Of a stretch of 5,881 nucleotides of DNA, positions 1 through 5,881 are shown piece by piece. Source of the stretch: Taibaiella helvus_B (GTDB lineage: Bacteria > Bacteroidota > Bacteroidia > Chitinophagales > Chitinophagaceae). Each line of letters opens with the position of its first letter. Position 1 is the first letter of the stretch. The notes beneath the pieces are model-generated. The model saw nothing but the letters and a program-made list of their open reading frames with translations. It searched no databases and was not told the origin of the DNA. The position numbers and the translations under genes were made by a program. The stretch is from contig JBEBVI010000281.1 in assembly GCA_040392805.1 (NCBI GenBank), forward strand, positions 1 through 5,881. Reading direction: 5' to 3'.

Positions 1-370
1 TACCGTTAAGGTGCTCTTTCCGGAACATCTTTTGTTTCAGAAGAACTTATCTACAATAGAAAAGGAAAACTGGCCTTTGATGGAGCGTTTTGCCAATGCT
101 TTAAATAAATACAGCAAGACCAGTATTCTCATCAACGGTTATACAGATATAACAGGTGGTGAGGCCCTTAATGAAAGGTTGTCGCAAAACAGGGCAGATA
201 GTGCTAAGAGCGTATTACAAAGCTTTAAGGTATTGCCGGAAAGAATGTACACATGGGGATTGGGAAATAAACATCCCATAGCGAGTAACAATACGGAAGA
301 AGGCAGGAGGCGAAACCGCAGGGTGGAGTTCGTTATCTTGTATTCCTATGAGCCCGACAGTTCAATGTAG
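1..370 (+). CDS. OmpA-family C-terminal domain protein, 3' end only (5' end outside the window)
   Basis: This is the C-terminal part of an OmpA-like protein that binds peptidoglycan in the periplasm and so ties the outer membrane, or a lipoprotein, to the cell wall. The frame is open to the left edge (first full codon at position 2). The GTG at 11 lies inside the conserved first beta-strand (VLFPEHLLFQKN), so it is not the true start. Counting from that GTG codon, the domain shows NGYTD (42-46), LSQNRA (57-62), GLGNKHPIASN (83-93) and RRRNRRVEF (99-107). Asp46 and Arg61 are 15 residues apart, the same spacing as the diaminopimelate-binding Asp271/Arg286 pair of E. coli OmpA, so binding is probably intact. 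The usual GHTD is GYTD here. The protein ends soon after the domain. What precedes it (a barrel, a lipoprotein signal, or WD40/TPR repeats as in many Bacteroidota OmpA proteins) cannot be seen. Confidence 0.93.
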   Translation, partial: TVKVLFPEHLLFQKNLSTIEKENWPLMERFANALNKYSKTSILINGYTDITGGEALNERLSQNRADSAKSVLQSFKVLPERMYTWGLGNKHPIASNNTEEGRRRNRRVEFVILYSYEPDSSM

Positions 371-445
371 AGAGCAGCATACCTTATATTCTTAATTATA
401 GGATATTCCTGATGTTTCCCATAGACCGGTGGAGCAGCCACAACG

Positions 446-510
446 ATCCGTTTCTGCCCTGATCTGCGGGCTGTTCGGATTACAGTCATTCACCTGTAGC
501 TCCAGGGCAG
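446..510 (+). other. Two mutually exclusive potential stem-loops upstream of the permease gene
   Basis: One possible fold pairs ATCCG (446-450) with CGGAT (476-480), and within it GCCC (456-459) with GGGC (468-471). A competing fold pairs CTGCCCTG (454-461) perfectly with CAGGGCAG (503-510), and encloses a small hairpin TACAG (481-485)/CTGTA (494-498). Bases 456-459 are used by both, so only one fold can form at a time. No T-run directly follows 510, so this is not a simple intrinsic terminator. The pairings are visible in the sequence; any regulatory role is inference. Confidence 0.35.
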
Positions 511-572
511 GTTGAGGTATAACGTCCTTATTTTGAATGTCGCATTTTACTTAACACCCCAGCTGACCGGAA

Positions 573-1814
573 ATGTTCATCCCGTTTAATATACATTTAG
601 CTCTTCGCACCCTCGGGACCAGTAAGTTAAGGACGGGGATAACAGTAGGTATTATAGCGTTGGGCATTATGGCCTTAGTAGGTATACTGACGGCAATCGA
701 AGGTCTTAAATCCAGTATTTATTCCAGCTTTGGCGGTATGGGCGCCAATACCTTTCGTATCACCAACACATTGCTTGTTCAGCGAAAAAGCGGCATGGGC
801 ATGAACATATCTTCGACCAGCCAAAAGAATATTACTTACCGGGAAGCCCTGGCTTTCGGGCAACGTTTTCGCTTCCCCTCTACAGTAGGTATCTCCATTG
901 CAGCACGATCAGCAGCAACTTTACAGTATGCATCCCGGAAAACCAATCCGAATATAACGGTATTGGGCATTGACGATTATTACCTCGCCATATCGGGCAC
1001 AGAGCTTGAATCAGGGCGTAATTTTTCCTTCCGGGAAGTAGGCAGGGGAGACTATGTTTGTATACTGGGCAACAGCCTGGCCCGTAACCTTTTTGGCGCC
1101 AATATGCGTAACGCGTTAAATTCTGTTATTACGATAGGCTATATCCGTTATCGTGTGGTAGGCGTAGCAGAGGCTAAAGGAGGCAGTATGATATCCAACG
1201 CGGATAATATTGTTTTTATCCCGCTTCAAAATGCCCGTTCGGTATATGGTGAAGACCGTTCTTATGTTATCAATGTAAGTGTGCCCAATGTGGCTATGCT
1301 TGGCTTTGCTGCAGAAGAGGCGGAAGGTTTATTCCGCCAGATACGAAAGTTGCGGCTGGACGACCCCCTGGATTTCAGTGTGACCAAAAACGATAATCTT
1401 GCAGCTATAGTGGTGGAAAACATCAGCTTTGTAACCGGAGCTGCGATCGGTATAGGCCTTATAACTTTGCTGGGCGCGGCTATTGGCCTGATGAATATCA
1501 TGCTGGTGTCGGTAGCGGAGCGTACCCGTGAAATAGGTATCAACAAAGCATTGGGTGCAAAAAGCGGGACCATACGGATGCAGTTCCTGACGGAATCGGT
1601 ACTTATTAGTCTTTTTGGTGGTTTATTGGGTATTATACTGGGCATACTTTCCGGCAATGCTATTTCCGCTTTGTTGCATACGGGGTTTATCATACCCTGG
1701 TTATGGACGCTTTTCGGGTTGCTGTTGTGTACGGTTGTAGGCATATTGGCGGGCTATTACCCGGCTGCAAAAGCTTCACGGTTGGATCCGATTACGGCGT
1801 TGCGGTATGAGTAG
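573..1814 (+). CDS. MacB/FtsX-family ABC transporter permease
   Basis: This is an inner-membrane permease of the MacB type. Members work with a separate or fused ATPase to move substrates (peptides, lipoproteins, drugs) across the periplasm or to do mechanical work there. The 413 residues have the family layout: a short cytoplasmic N-terminus with ALRTLGTSKLRT (10-21), TM1 at about 22-42, a periplasmic core domain at about 45-280, then the FtsX domain with three TM segments at about 286-315, 344-361 and 372-393. The coupling segment EIGINKALGAKSGTIRMQF and the ending PAAKASRLDPITALRYE are typical. ATG 573 is the first possible start because an in-frame TGA sits at 564-566. There is no clear Shine-Dalgarno. 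TTATTTTG at 528-535 is a weak match to the Bacteroidota -7 element. There is no ATPase domain and no ATPase or MacA-like gene in the window, so the partners must be encoded elsewhere. The substrate cannot be predicted. Confidence 0.93.
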   Translation: MFIPFNIHLALRTLGTSKLRTGITVGIIALGIMALVGILTAIEGLKSSIYSSFGGMGANTFRITNTLLVQRKSGMGMNISSTSQKNITYREALAFGQRFRFPSTVGISIAARSAATLQYASRKTNPNITVLGIDDYYLAISGTELESGRNFSFREVGRGDYVCILGNSLARNLFGANMRNALNSVITIGYIRYRVVGVAEAKGGSMISNADNIVFIPLQNARSVYGEDRSYVINVSVPNVAMLGFAAEEAEGLFRQIRKLRLDDPLDFSVTKNDNLAAIVVENISFVTGAAIGIGLITLLGAAIGLMNIMLVSVAERTREIGINKALGAKSGTIRMQFLTESVLISLFGGLLGIILGILSGNAISALLHTGFIIPWLWTLFGLLLCTVVGILAGYYPAAKASRLDPITALRYE

Positions 1815-1843
1815 GTGGGATATGGTGTTTTGTTGGGTATCAC

Positions 1844-1877
1844 GCAAAGGGATGAAGGAGGGCGACGGGTGCGAAGG
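1844..1877. repeat. Degenerate short-period repeat, GCGAAGG-like heptamers
   Basis: Four related heptamers follow the permease stop codon: GCAAAGG (1844), ATGAAGG (1852), GCGACGG (1862) and GCGAAGG (1871), at spacings of 8, 10 and 9 bp. The tract begins with CACGCAAAGG and ends with GAAGGTTTT. It looks like a decayed copy of the CACGCAAAGGCGCAAAG-type intergenic repeat that I recall from many bacterial genomes; that link is from memory and not tested. The tract is purine-rich and carries no open reading frame of note. The rest of the 1815-2006 gap holds nothing else I recognise apart from the candidate promoter. Confidence 0.4.
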
Positions 1878-1974
1878 TTTTGGAGAGATTATATTTAGGA
1901 TGCAAACGGTATAAGCATGGGATACTTCTTCATGTACCTGGCTGAAAAATACAAGCAGTTAGGATAAAATATCG

Positions 1975-1982
1975 CAAATTTG
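1975..1982 (+). promoter_or_regulatory. Candidate Bacteroidota -7 promoter element for the ketosynthase gene
   Basis: CAAATTTG matches the Bacteroidota sigma-70 -7 consensus TAnnTTTG at five of six fixed positions and is followed by CAC, a common continuation. It lies 24 nt before the ATG at 2007, which would give a leader of roughly 15-20 nt. No convincing TTTG was found at -33. The element sits inside a perfect 10-bp palindrome, GCAAATTTGC (1974-1983), which could equally be a protein-binding site. Confidence 0.35.
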
Positions 1983-2006
1983 CACTTGTAATAAAGGCAA
2001 GATTCA

Positions 2007-3227
2007 ATGAATAGAGTTGTAGTAACGGGTATGGGTATTTACTCCTCCCTGGGTATAGGTAAAGAAGCAGTAACGGAGTCCCTGTTCAAGGGGAGATCCG
2101 GCATTATATACAGACCCGAGCGAAAAGTTATGGGATACCGGTCTGCCCTTACCGGCTATGTGCCCCGTCCCGATCTCAAAGGCTTGTTAGACCGGCGTGC
2201 CCGTATTATGATGCCTGAGCAGGCCGAATTTGCCTATATGTCTACTGTTGAAGTAATGAAGCAGGCGGGATTGGATAGCGACTATTTTAAGGATAATGAA
2301 ACCGGCATTATATTCGGTAATGATAGCAGTGCCAGGCCCGTAATAGAAGGTATTGATATATTACGTGATAAAAAAGATTCTATGATGGTGGGGTCGGGCT
2401 CTGTGTTCCAGGTGCTTAATTCTACCGTTACCATGAATTTAGCCACTATATTCAAACTACGTGGGATCAATTTTACTATCAGCGCTGCCTGTGCAAGCGG
2501 CTCTCATGCCATAGGCCTGGGATATATGTTTATAAGGAGCGGGATGCAGGATCGTATTATCTGCGGCGGCGCCCAGGAGATCAATGATTTTTCCATGCCT
2601 AATTTTGATGCATTAGGTACTTTCTCTACCCGTGAGGATATGCCGGAGAAAGCTTCCCGCCCTTTCGACCGGGACCGGGATGGCCTGGTGCCCGGCGGTG
2701 GCGCGGCGACAGTAATGTTGGAAAGCCTGGAATCGGCCCGGGCCAGGGGGGCGCATATTATTGCTGAAGTTTGTGGCTATGGGTTCTCTTCCAACGGAGA
2801 GCATATCTCCAATCCCAGCATAGATGGACAGGTGATGTCTATCATGAGAGCGCTGAAAGATGCCGGTATAAAGGCGGAAGAGATACAGTATGTAAATGCG
2901 CATGCCACCTCAACACCTGCAGGTGACGGCACCGAAGCAGAAGCCATCTTTAGGGTCTTTGGCGGTAACATACCCGTCAGTTCGACAAAATCCATGACAG
3001 GTCATGAATGCTGGATGGCGGGAGCCAGTGAAATAGTATATTCATTGCTGATGCTGGAAAACGGCTTTATGGCGCCTAATATCAACTTTGAAAATCCCGA
3101 TGAGCATTCCGCTAAAATAAATGTGCTGGTCGATACCCTGCAGCAGGACTTTAACGTATTCCTGTCTAATTCATTCGGATTCGGTGGTACCAATTCTTCT
3201 CTTATCCTGAAGAAGTGGAGTGCCTGA
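2007..3227 (+). CDS. Beta-ketoacyl-[acyl-carrier-protein] synthase, FabB-like (KAS I)
   Basis: This is a cytoplasmic condensing enzyme that joins malonyl-ACP to an acyl-enzyme to extend a fatty-acyl or polyene chain by two carbons, releasing CO2. The 406 residues equal the length of E. coli FabB, and the sequence resembles FabB more than FabF (EKASRPFDRDRDG at 214-226, YSLLMLENGFMAPNINFE at 345-362). The catalytic set is complete: nucleophile Cys162 in SAACASGSH, His299 in NAHATSTPAGDGTEAE, Lys328 in STKSMTGH, and His333. FGFGGTN (390-396) closes the active site. Unusually, the normal GHSLGAAG after the second histidine reads GHECWMAG, with Trp336 and Met337. ATG 2007 is fixed by an in-frame TAA at 1992-1994; AAAGG at 1993-1997 is a weak ribosome site. 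The gene stands alone, without an ACP, ketoreductase or dehydratase beside it. It could serve general fatty-acid synthesis or a flexirubin/aryl-polyene type pathway; context does not decide. Confidence 0.93.
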   Translation: MNRVVVTGMGIYSSLGIGKEAVTESLFKGRSGIIYRPERKVMGYRSALTGYVPRPDLKGLLDRRARIMMPEQAEFAYMSTVEVMKQAGLDSDYFKDNETGIIFGNDSSARPVIEGIDILRDKKDSMMVGSGSVFQVLNSTVTMNLATIFKLRGINFTISAACASGSHAIGLGYMFIRSGMQDRIICGGAQEINDFSMPNFDALGTFSTREDMPEKASRPFDRDRDGLVPGGGAATVMLESLESARARGAHIIAEVCGYGFSSNGEHISNPSIDGQVMSIMRALKDAGIKAEEIQYVNAHATSTPAGDGTEAEAIFRVFGGNIPVSSTKSMTGHECWMAGASEIVYSLLMLENGFMAPNINFENPDEHSAKINVLVDTLQQDFNVFLSNSFGFGGTNSSLILKKWSA

Positions 3228-3280
3228 TTCAATCACGAATTACAATCAACGATTTATTCATTGCTCATTAGTTTCCTGCC

Positions 3281-5695
3281 CTACATTCTCCCCTTCTCTT
3301 CCTCTATACCCATTTTCCTGTCGCGCGATGATTTGATCTTCTTGCTTCCGAACTTATAAGAGACAGAGAGCCGGATGCTTTGCAGATCCAGATCATTATT
3401 CAGTGTTTGCCCGGTGGCTTTATTGAGTGCCTTTCTGTTCTTTAGTGATTGAAAAATATCGTTAGCCTGAAGGCTTACCGTTAGATTTTTATCGAAGAAG
3501 AGCGCTTTCACACCGCCGTTTATATAAAACATCGGCGCCCATTCGAAAGGTCCCCAGATGCTTTTACCATAGTAGGAACCGGTTACTTCTGCAAGAAACG
3601 TCCTGGCGGCATTCAAGGAAATAGTATTGCTGGTATAAAAAGAATATACCGGTATGGATAACTGCACAACACGGGTGTCATAGTCCGTACTTTGCTGCTG
3701 ATAGGACAACGAGGCAGATGCTTGCATATCCCACCAGCCGGTGGGTTGAAGCGTTACCATTGACCACAGTCCATAGCTTTTATTACTGAAGACATTGTCC
3801 GGCTTCATATAGGTAACGCTATTGTATGGTTGGGTAACCCAGATATTGTCAATCGTCTTATCTGCAAACTGGAAGAAGGCACCGATGGAAAGCATATATT
3901 TGAAGCTATATTGTCCCTCTAAGCTATGGCTGAAATAAGGTTGGAGATAAGGATTGCCCTCGCTGTAAAAATAGGGTGATGAATAACTGCGGAAAGGGTT
4001 GAGTGTGCTGTACGACGGGCGACTGATGCGTCTGCTGTAATTAAGCGTTAAAACATTTATCTCGTTTATCCTGTATTGTAGGTATGCAGTAGGGAAAAGC
4101 TGTAAGTATCGTTGTTTGTGCGTTTGATTTAAAGTAACGGAATGTCCTTTTGTCTGGGTAAACTCCCCCCTTAGGCCAGCCTGTAACCCCCATTTACCTG
4201 TCTGCTTCTGTACATTGGTATAAAGCGCCTGCACGTTTTCCGAATAGTCGAATGTATTGGAAATATTAGGATCGTCCTGGTATTGGCCGTCTTTAAAATA
4301 TCTGTAATAATTGTTGCTGAGGTTATCTATAAAGCTCATCTTCCCGCCGAATGAGAGAGTGAACCATTTATTGGGCATTTGCATATCGGCCTGTGCTGTG
4401 GTGATATGTACATTTTGATTACCTCCGATTTGATTTTCAGAGCCGGCACCTGTCGGGCTGAGAAATTCACCGGTATAATTCCTGGTATCAAGATTCTTAT
4501 GGCTATGGCCTGTATACCACAGTCGATTTACATTGATGCTCAGGTTTTTTCCGGCAGTGTCTATGGCCCATTCATAATTCAGGTTCAGGGTATGCGTGTT
4601 TTGCTCCTGCCTGTTGTCGCCAAGCGTATGCATCAGGGAGTCAACATTATTCTGGTTCTTCAGGAAGACCCTGTTGGTGATGTTTTCATCATCGCTTCTT
4701 AGGAAAGGGCTGGACTGGAAAGTGGCACCGATAATGGCATTCTTATGTAATTCATAGTCAACGCCCAATCTGTATGACCAAGGTTGTAAGATTCTTATGT
4801 GTCTGTCCTCCATATTCACTGCGTGGGTCGTATAAGGTGTATTCAACCGCTCTATAATGGTGTTCTTTGATTTCGAATAATTGATGTCGCCGAAAATATT
4901 CCATTTATTACTCCTGAAGTTCAGGTTGGCGTTTCCGTTAACTGAACCGTGAGACGCCTGTCCATAGCCTGCGCTGAGCATCCCGTTTAGCCCGGTATGT
5001 GTATTCTTCTTTAAAACCAAATTGATCAATCCTGAATTTCCCGAGGCATCATATTTTGCCGGCGGTGCTGTAATCACTTCTATTCGTTCTAAATTCTCGG
5101 CAGGTATAGCTTGTAGATGGGCTACTAAAGCCTCGCCCGAGAGCTGTAGTAAGATGCCGTTTATCATTACCTGTACAGCGCCTTTCCCAGATAACCGGAT
5201 GACGTTTGTCATGGGGTCGACGATGACACCGGGCGATTTACCGATCATTTCCCAGGCATTGCTTCCCGTTGCAGAAATGCTGTTAGCTACATTAAAAATG
5301 ATGCGGTCTATTTTATGCTCAAACAGGGGTTTCTTTTGTTCAACCACAACTTCCATCAACGTATGTTTATCGTATTCCAGGGAGAAATCTACTTCTATAT
5401 TATTGTCCGGGTTGCTTTCCGGTAATAAATAGGTTTGCGGTATAAAACCTGTTGCACTCACGGAAAGCGAAGTGTTTTCAACGGTTGGGCTACTGATGAC
5501 ATAATTTCCCGAACTATCGGAAACACCTGTCTTCATAAGGCTGTTGTCCGCATTGTGCTGGAGCCATACAAAGGCTTGGACTACGGGCTTGCCTTCCGGG
5601 TCAAGTATGGTGCCCCGGATAGTATATGGATCCCGGGCAAAAACAGCGGTGCTCATTGTGAGCAGGATAATCGATAATGTTAGAATCGGTTTCAT
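3281..5695 (-). CDS. TonB-dependent-receptor-like outer-membrane beta-barrel protein (carboxypeptidase-regulatory domain, plug, barrel)
   Basis: This is an 804-residue outer-membrane receptor, probably for TonB-driven uptake of an unknown ligand. A signal peptide covers residues 1-20 (MKPILTLSIILLTMSTAVFA, cleaved before RDP). A carboxypeptidase-regulatory-like beta-sandwich follows at about 24-106 (IRGTILDPEGKPV, then SDSSGNYVI). MEVVV (114-118) resembles a TonB box. The plug spans about 119-230 (SPGVIVDP, VMINGILLQLSG, LERIEVITAPPAKYDASGNSGLINLVLKK). The rest is a barrel with alternating aromatic strands, ending VSYKFGSKK plus a short charged tail, as in the OMP_b-brl_3 group (PF14905). ATG 5695 is the only start in the frame, since an in-frame stop lies at 5711-5713. 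There is no Shine-Dalgarno, only an AT-rich leader. No SusD partner and no FecI/FecR-type sigma/anti-sigma pair is nearby, so it is not a standard SusCD glycan-uptake unit. It is probably transcribed alone and converges on the ketosynthase gene. Confidence 0.92.
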   Translation of the reverse strand: MKPILTLSIILLTMSTAVFARDPYTIRGTILDPEGKPVVQAFVWLQHNADNSLMKTGVSDSSGNYVISSPTVENTSLSVSATGFIPQTYLLPESNPDNNIEVDFSLEYDKHTLMEVVVEQKKPLFEHKIDRIIFNVANSISATGSNAWEMIGKSPGVIVDPMTNVIRLSGKGAVQVMINGILLQLSGEALVAHLQAIPAENLERIEVITAPPAKYDASGNSGLINLVLKKNTHTGLNGMLSAGYGQASHGSVNGNANLNFRSNKWNIFGDINYSKSKNTIIERLNTPYTTHAVNMEDRHIRILQPWSYRLGVDYELHKNAIIGATFQSSPFLRSDDENITNRVFLKNQNNVDSLMHTLGDNRQEQNTHTLNLNYEWAIDTAGKNLSINVNRLWYTGHSHKNLDTRNYTGEFLSPTGAGSENQIGGNQNVHITTAQADMQMPNKWFTLSFGGKMSFIDNLSNNYYRYFKDGQYQDDPNISNTFDYSENVQALYTNVQKQTGKWGLQAGLRGEFTQTKGHSVTLNQTHKQRYLQLFPTAYLQYRINEINVLTLNYSRRISRPSYSTLNPFRSYSSPYFYSEGNPYLQPYFSHSLEGQYSFKYMLSIGAFFQFADKTIDNIWVTQPYNSVTYMKPDNVFSNKSYGLWSMVTLQPTGWWDMQASASLSYQQQSTDYDTRVVQLSIPVYSFYTSNTISLNAARTFLAEVTGSYYGKSIWGPFEWAPMFYINGGVKALFFDKNLTVSLQANDIFQSLKNRKALNKATGQTLNNDLDLQSIRLSVSYKFGSKKIKSSRDRKMGIEEEKGRM

Positions 5696-5730
5696 AACTA
5701 TTATGTATTTCTAAGCATGAGGAGTATGTA

Positions 5731-5749
5731 TGATCATATGCTATGATCA
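5731..5749. promoter_or_regulatory. Perfect 8-bp inverted repeat upstream of the receptor gene (candidate operator)
   Basis: TGATCATA, spacer TGC, then TATGATCA form a perfect dyad whose near edge is 35 nt before the receptor start codon. Each arm also contains the self-palindrome TGATCA, with centres 13 bp apart. It could be a dimeric repressor or activator site, or a tight hairpin in the 5' leader if transcription starts farther upstream. No regulator gene lies in the window. Confidence 0.4.
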
Positions 5750-5761
5750 CAGGTAATGTAA

Positions 5762-5776
5762 TGATATTATGTATCA
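5762..5776. promoter_or_regulatory. Second inverted repeat upstream of the receptor gene
   Basis: TGATA, spacer TTATG, then TATCA form a 5-bp perfect dyad. It shares the TGAT...ATCA ends of the dyad at 5731-5749, and the two centres are 29 bp apart, close to three helical turns. Short AT-rich dyads arise easily by chance, so this is weaker than its neighbour, but the pairing suggests two sites for one regulator. Confidence 0.25.
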
Positions 5777-5840
5777 GGATAGGATGGGGTGTTGTTAATT
5801 CAAAAGAGTCTAATGGTTCATAGGTCGTGACATTTGTACG

Positions 5841-5881
5841 AATCTGTGTTTATCTGTAAAACCTGTGTCATCTGTGCACTA
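5841..5881. repeat. Short-period CTGT repeat reaching the window edge
   Basis: CTGT occurs at 5844, 5854, 5863 and 5872 (spacings 10, 9, 9 bp) in units such as AATCTGTGTT, TATCTGTAAA, ACCTGTGTCA and TCTGTGCACT. This is like the ATCTGTG-type intergenic repeats I recall from many Bacteroidota genomes; the recollection is not tested. The tract may continue past 5881. It lies about 145 bp upstream of the receptor start. The remainder of 5696-5881 has no gene and no clear promoter. Confidence 0.5.

Noticed and set aside
382..410. AT-rich hairpin CCTTATA/TATAGG and the partial palindrome AGGATATTCCT after the OmpA-type gene
   Set aside because: The stems are short, one has a bulge, and there is no following T-run, so I do not call a terminator.
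1262..1744. 160-codon open frame on the - strand inside the permease gene
   Set aside because: It is antisense to the conserved FtsX domain, its product is low in recognisable features, and the + strand frame is clearly the real gene.
2613..2995. Possible frameshift or broken domain in the ketosynthase
   Set aside because: The reading frame is continuous, the length equals E. coli FabB, and the catalytic residues fall at the expected spacing.
2282..3232. Several 62-96-codon open frames on the - strand within the ketosynthase gene
   Set aside because: The + strand encodes an intact FabB-like enzyme with all catalytic residues; these are antisense shadows.
3228..3280. Possible bidirectional terminator between the convergent ketosynthase and receptor genes
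   Set aside because: The position would suit one, but I found no stem of useful length with flanking T or A runs.
4379..5677. Several 80-136-codon open frames on the + strand within the receptor gene
   Set aside because: They lie opposite a well-recognised plug and barrel sequence and their products resemble no protein family; they are shadow frames.
5731..5749. CRP/FNR-type site at the upstream dyad
   Set aside because: CRP needs TGTGA-N6-TCACA and FNR needs TTGAT-N4-ATCAA; only partial half-sites match and the spacing is wrong.

Overview
The window looks like a chromosomal segment of a Bacteroidota bacterium, most likely the Chitinophaga/Sphingobacteriia side. The evidence is an outer-membrane barrel receptor with an N-terminal carboxypeptidase-regulatory-like domain and a C-terminal tail typical of the phylum, a MacB-type permease encoded without its ATPase, weak or absent Shine-Dalgarno sequences, AT-rich leaders, and at least one match to the Bacteroidota -7 promoter element (TAnnTTTG). 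The genus is inference; the phylum is fairly secure.

Layout, left to right. Positions 1-370 (+) are the 3' end of a gene for an OmpA-type peptidoglycan-binding domain; its start lies outside the window. Positions 371-572 are a non-coding gap with two mutually exclusive potential RNA stems. Positions 573-1814 (+) encode a complete MacB/FtsX-type ABC transporter permease. Positions 1815-2006 hold a degenerate short-period repeat next to the permease and a candidate promoter just before the next gene. Positions 2007-3227 (+) encode a complete FabB-like (KAS I) beta-ketoacyl-ACP synthase with its full Cys-His-Lys-His catalytic set. After a 53-bp convergent gap, positions 3281-5695 (-) encode a complete 804-residue outer-membrane beta-barrel receptor. 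Its upstream region (5696-5881) carries two inverted repeats and the start of a CTGT-type short-period repeat that runs off the window.

The genes do not look like one operon. The three + strand genes are separated by about 200 bp each, and the receptor converges on the synthase. The common theme is the cell envelope: peptidoglycan anchoring, an inner-membrane export or remodelling permease, fatty-acyl or polyene chain elongation, and an outer-membrane receptor. No mobile element, tRNA, rRNA or CRISPR array was seen, and I found no convincing new multi-gene system. The most interesting signals are in the intergenic DNA and in an unusual motif of the ketosynthase.
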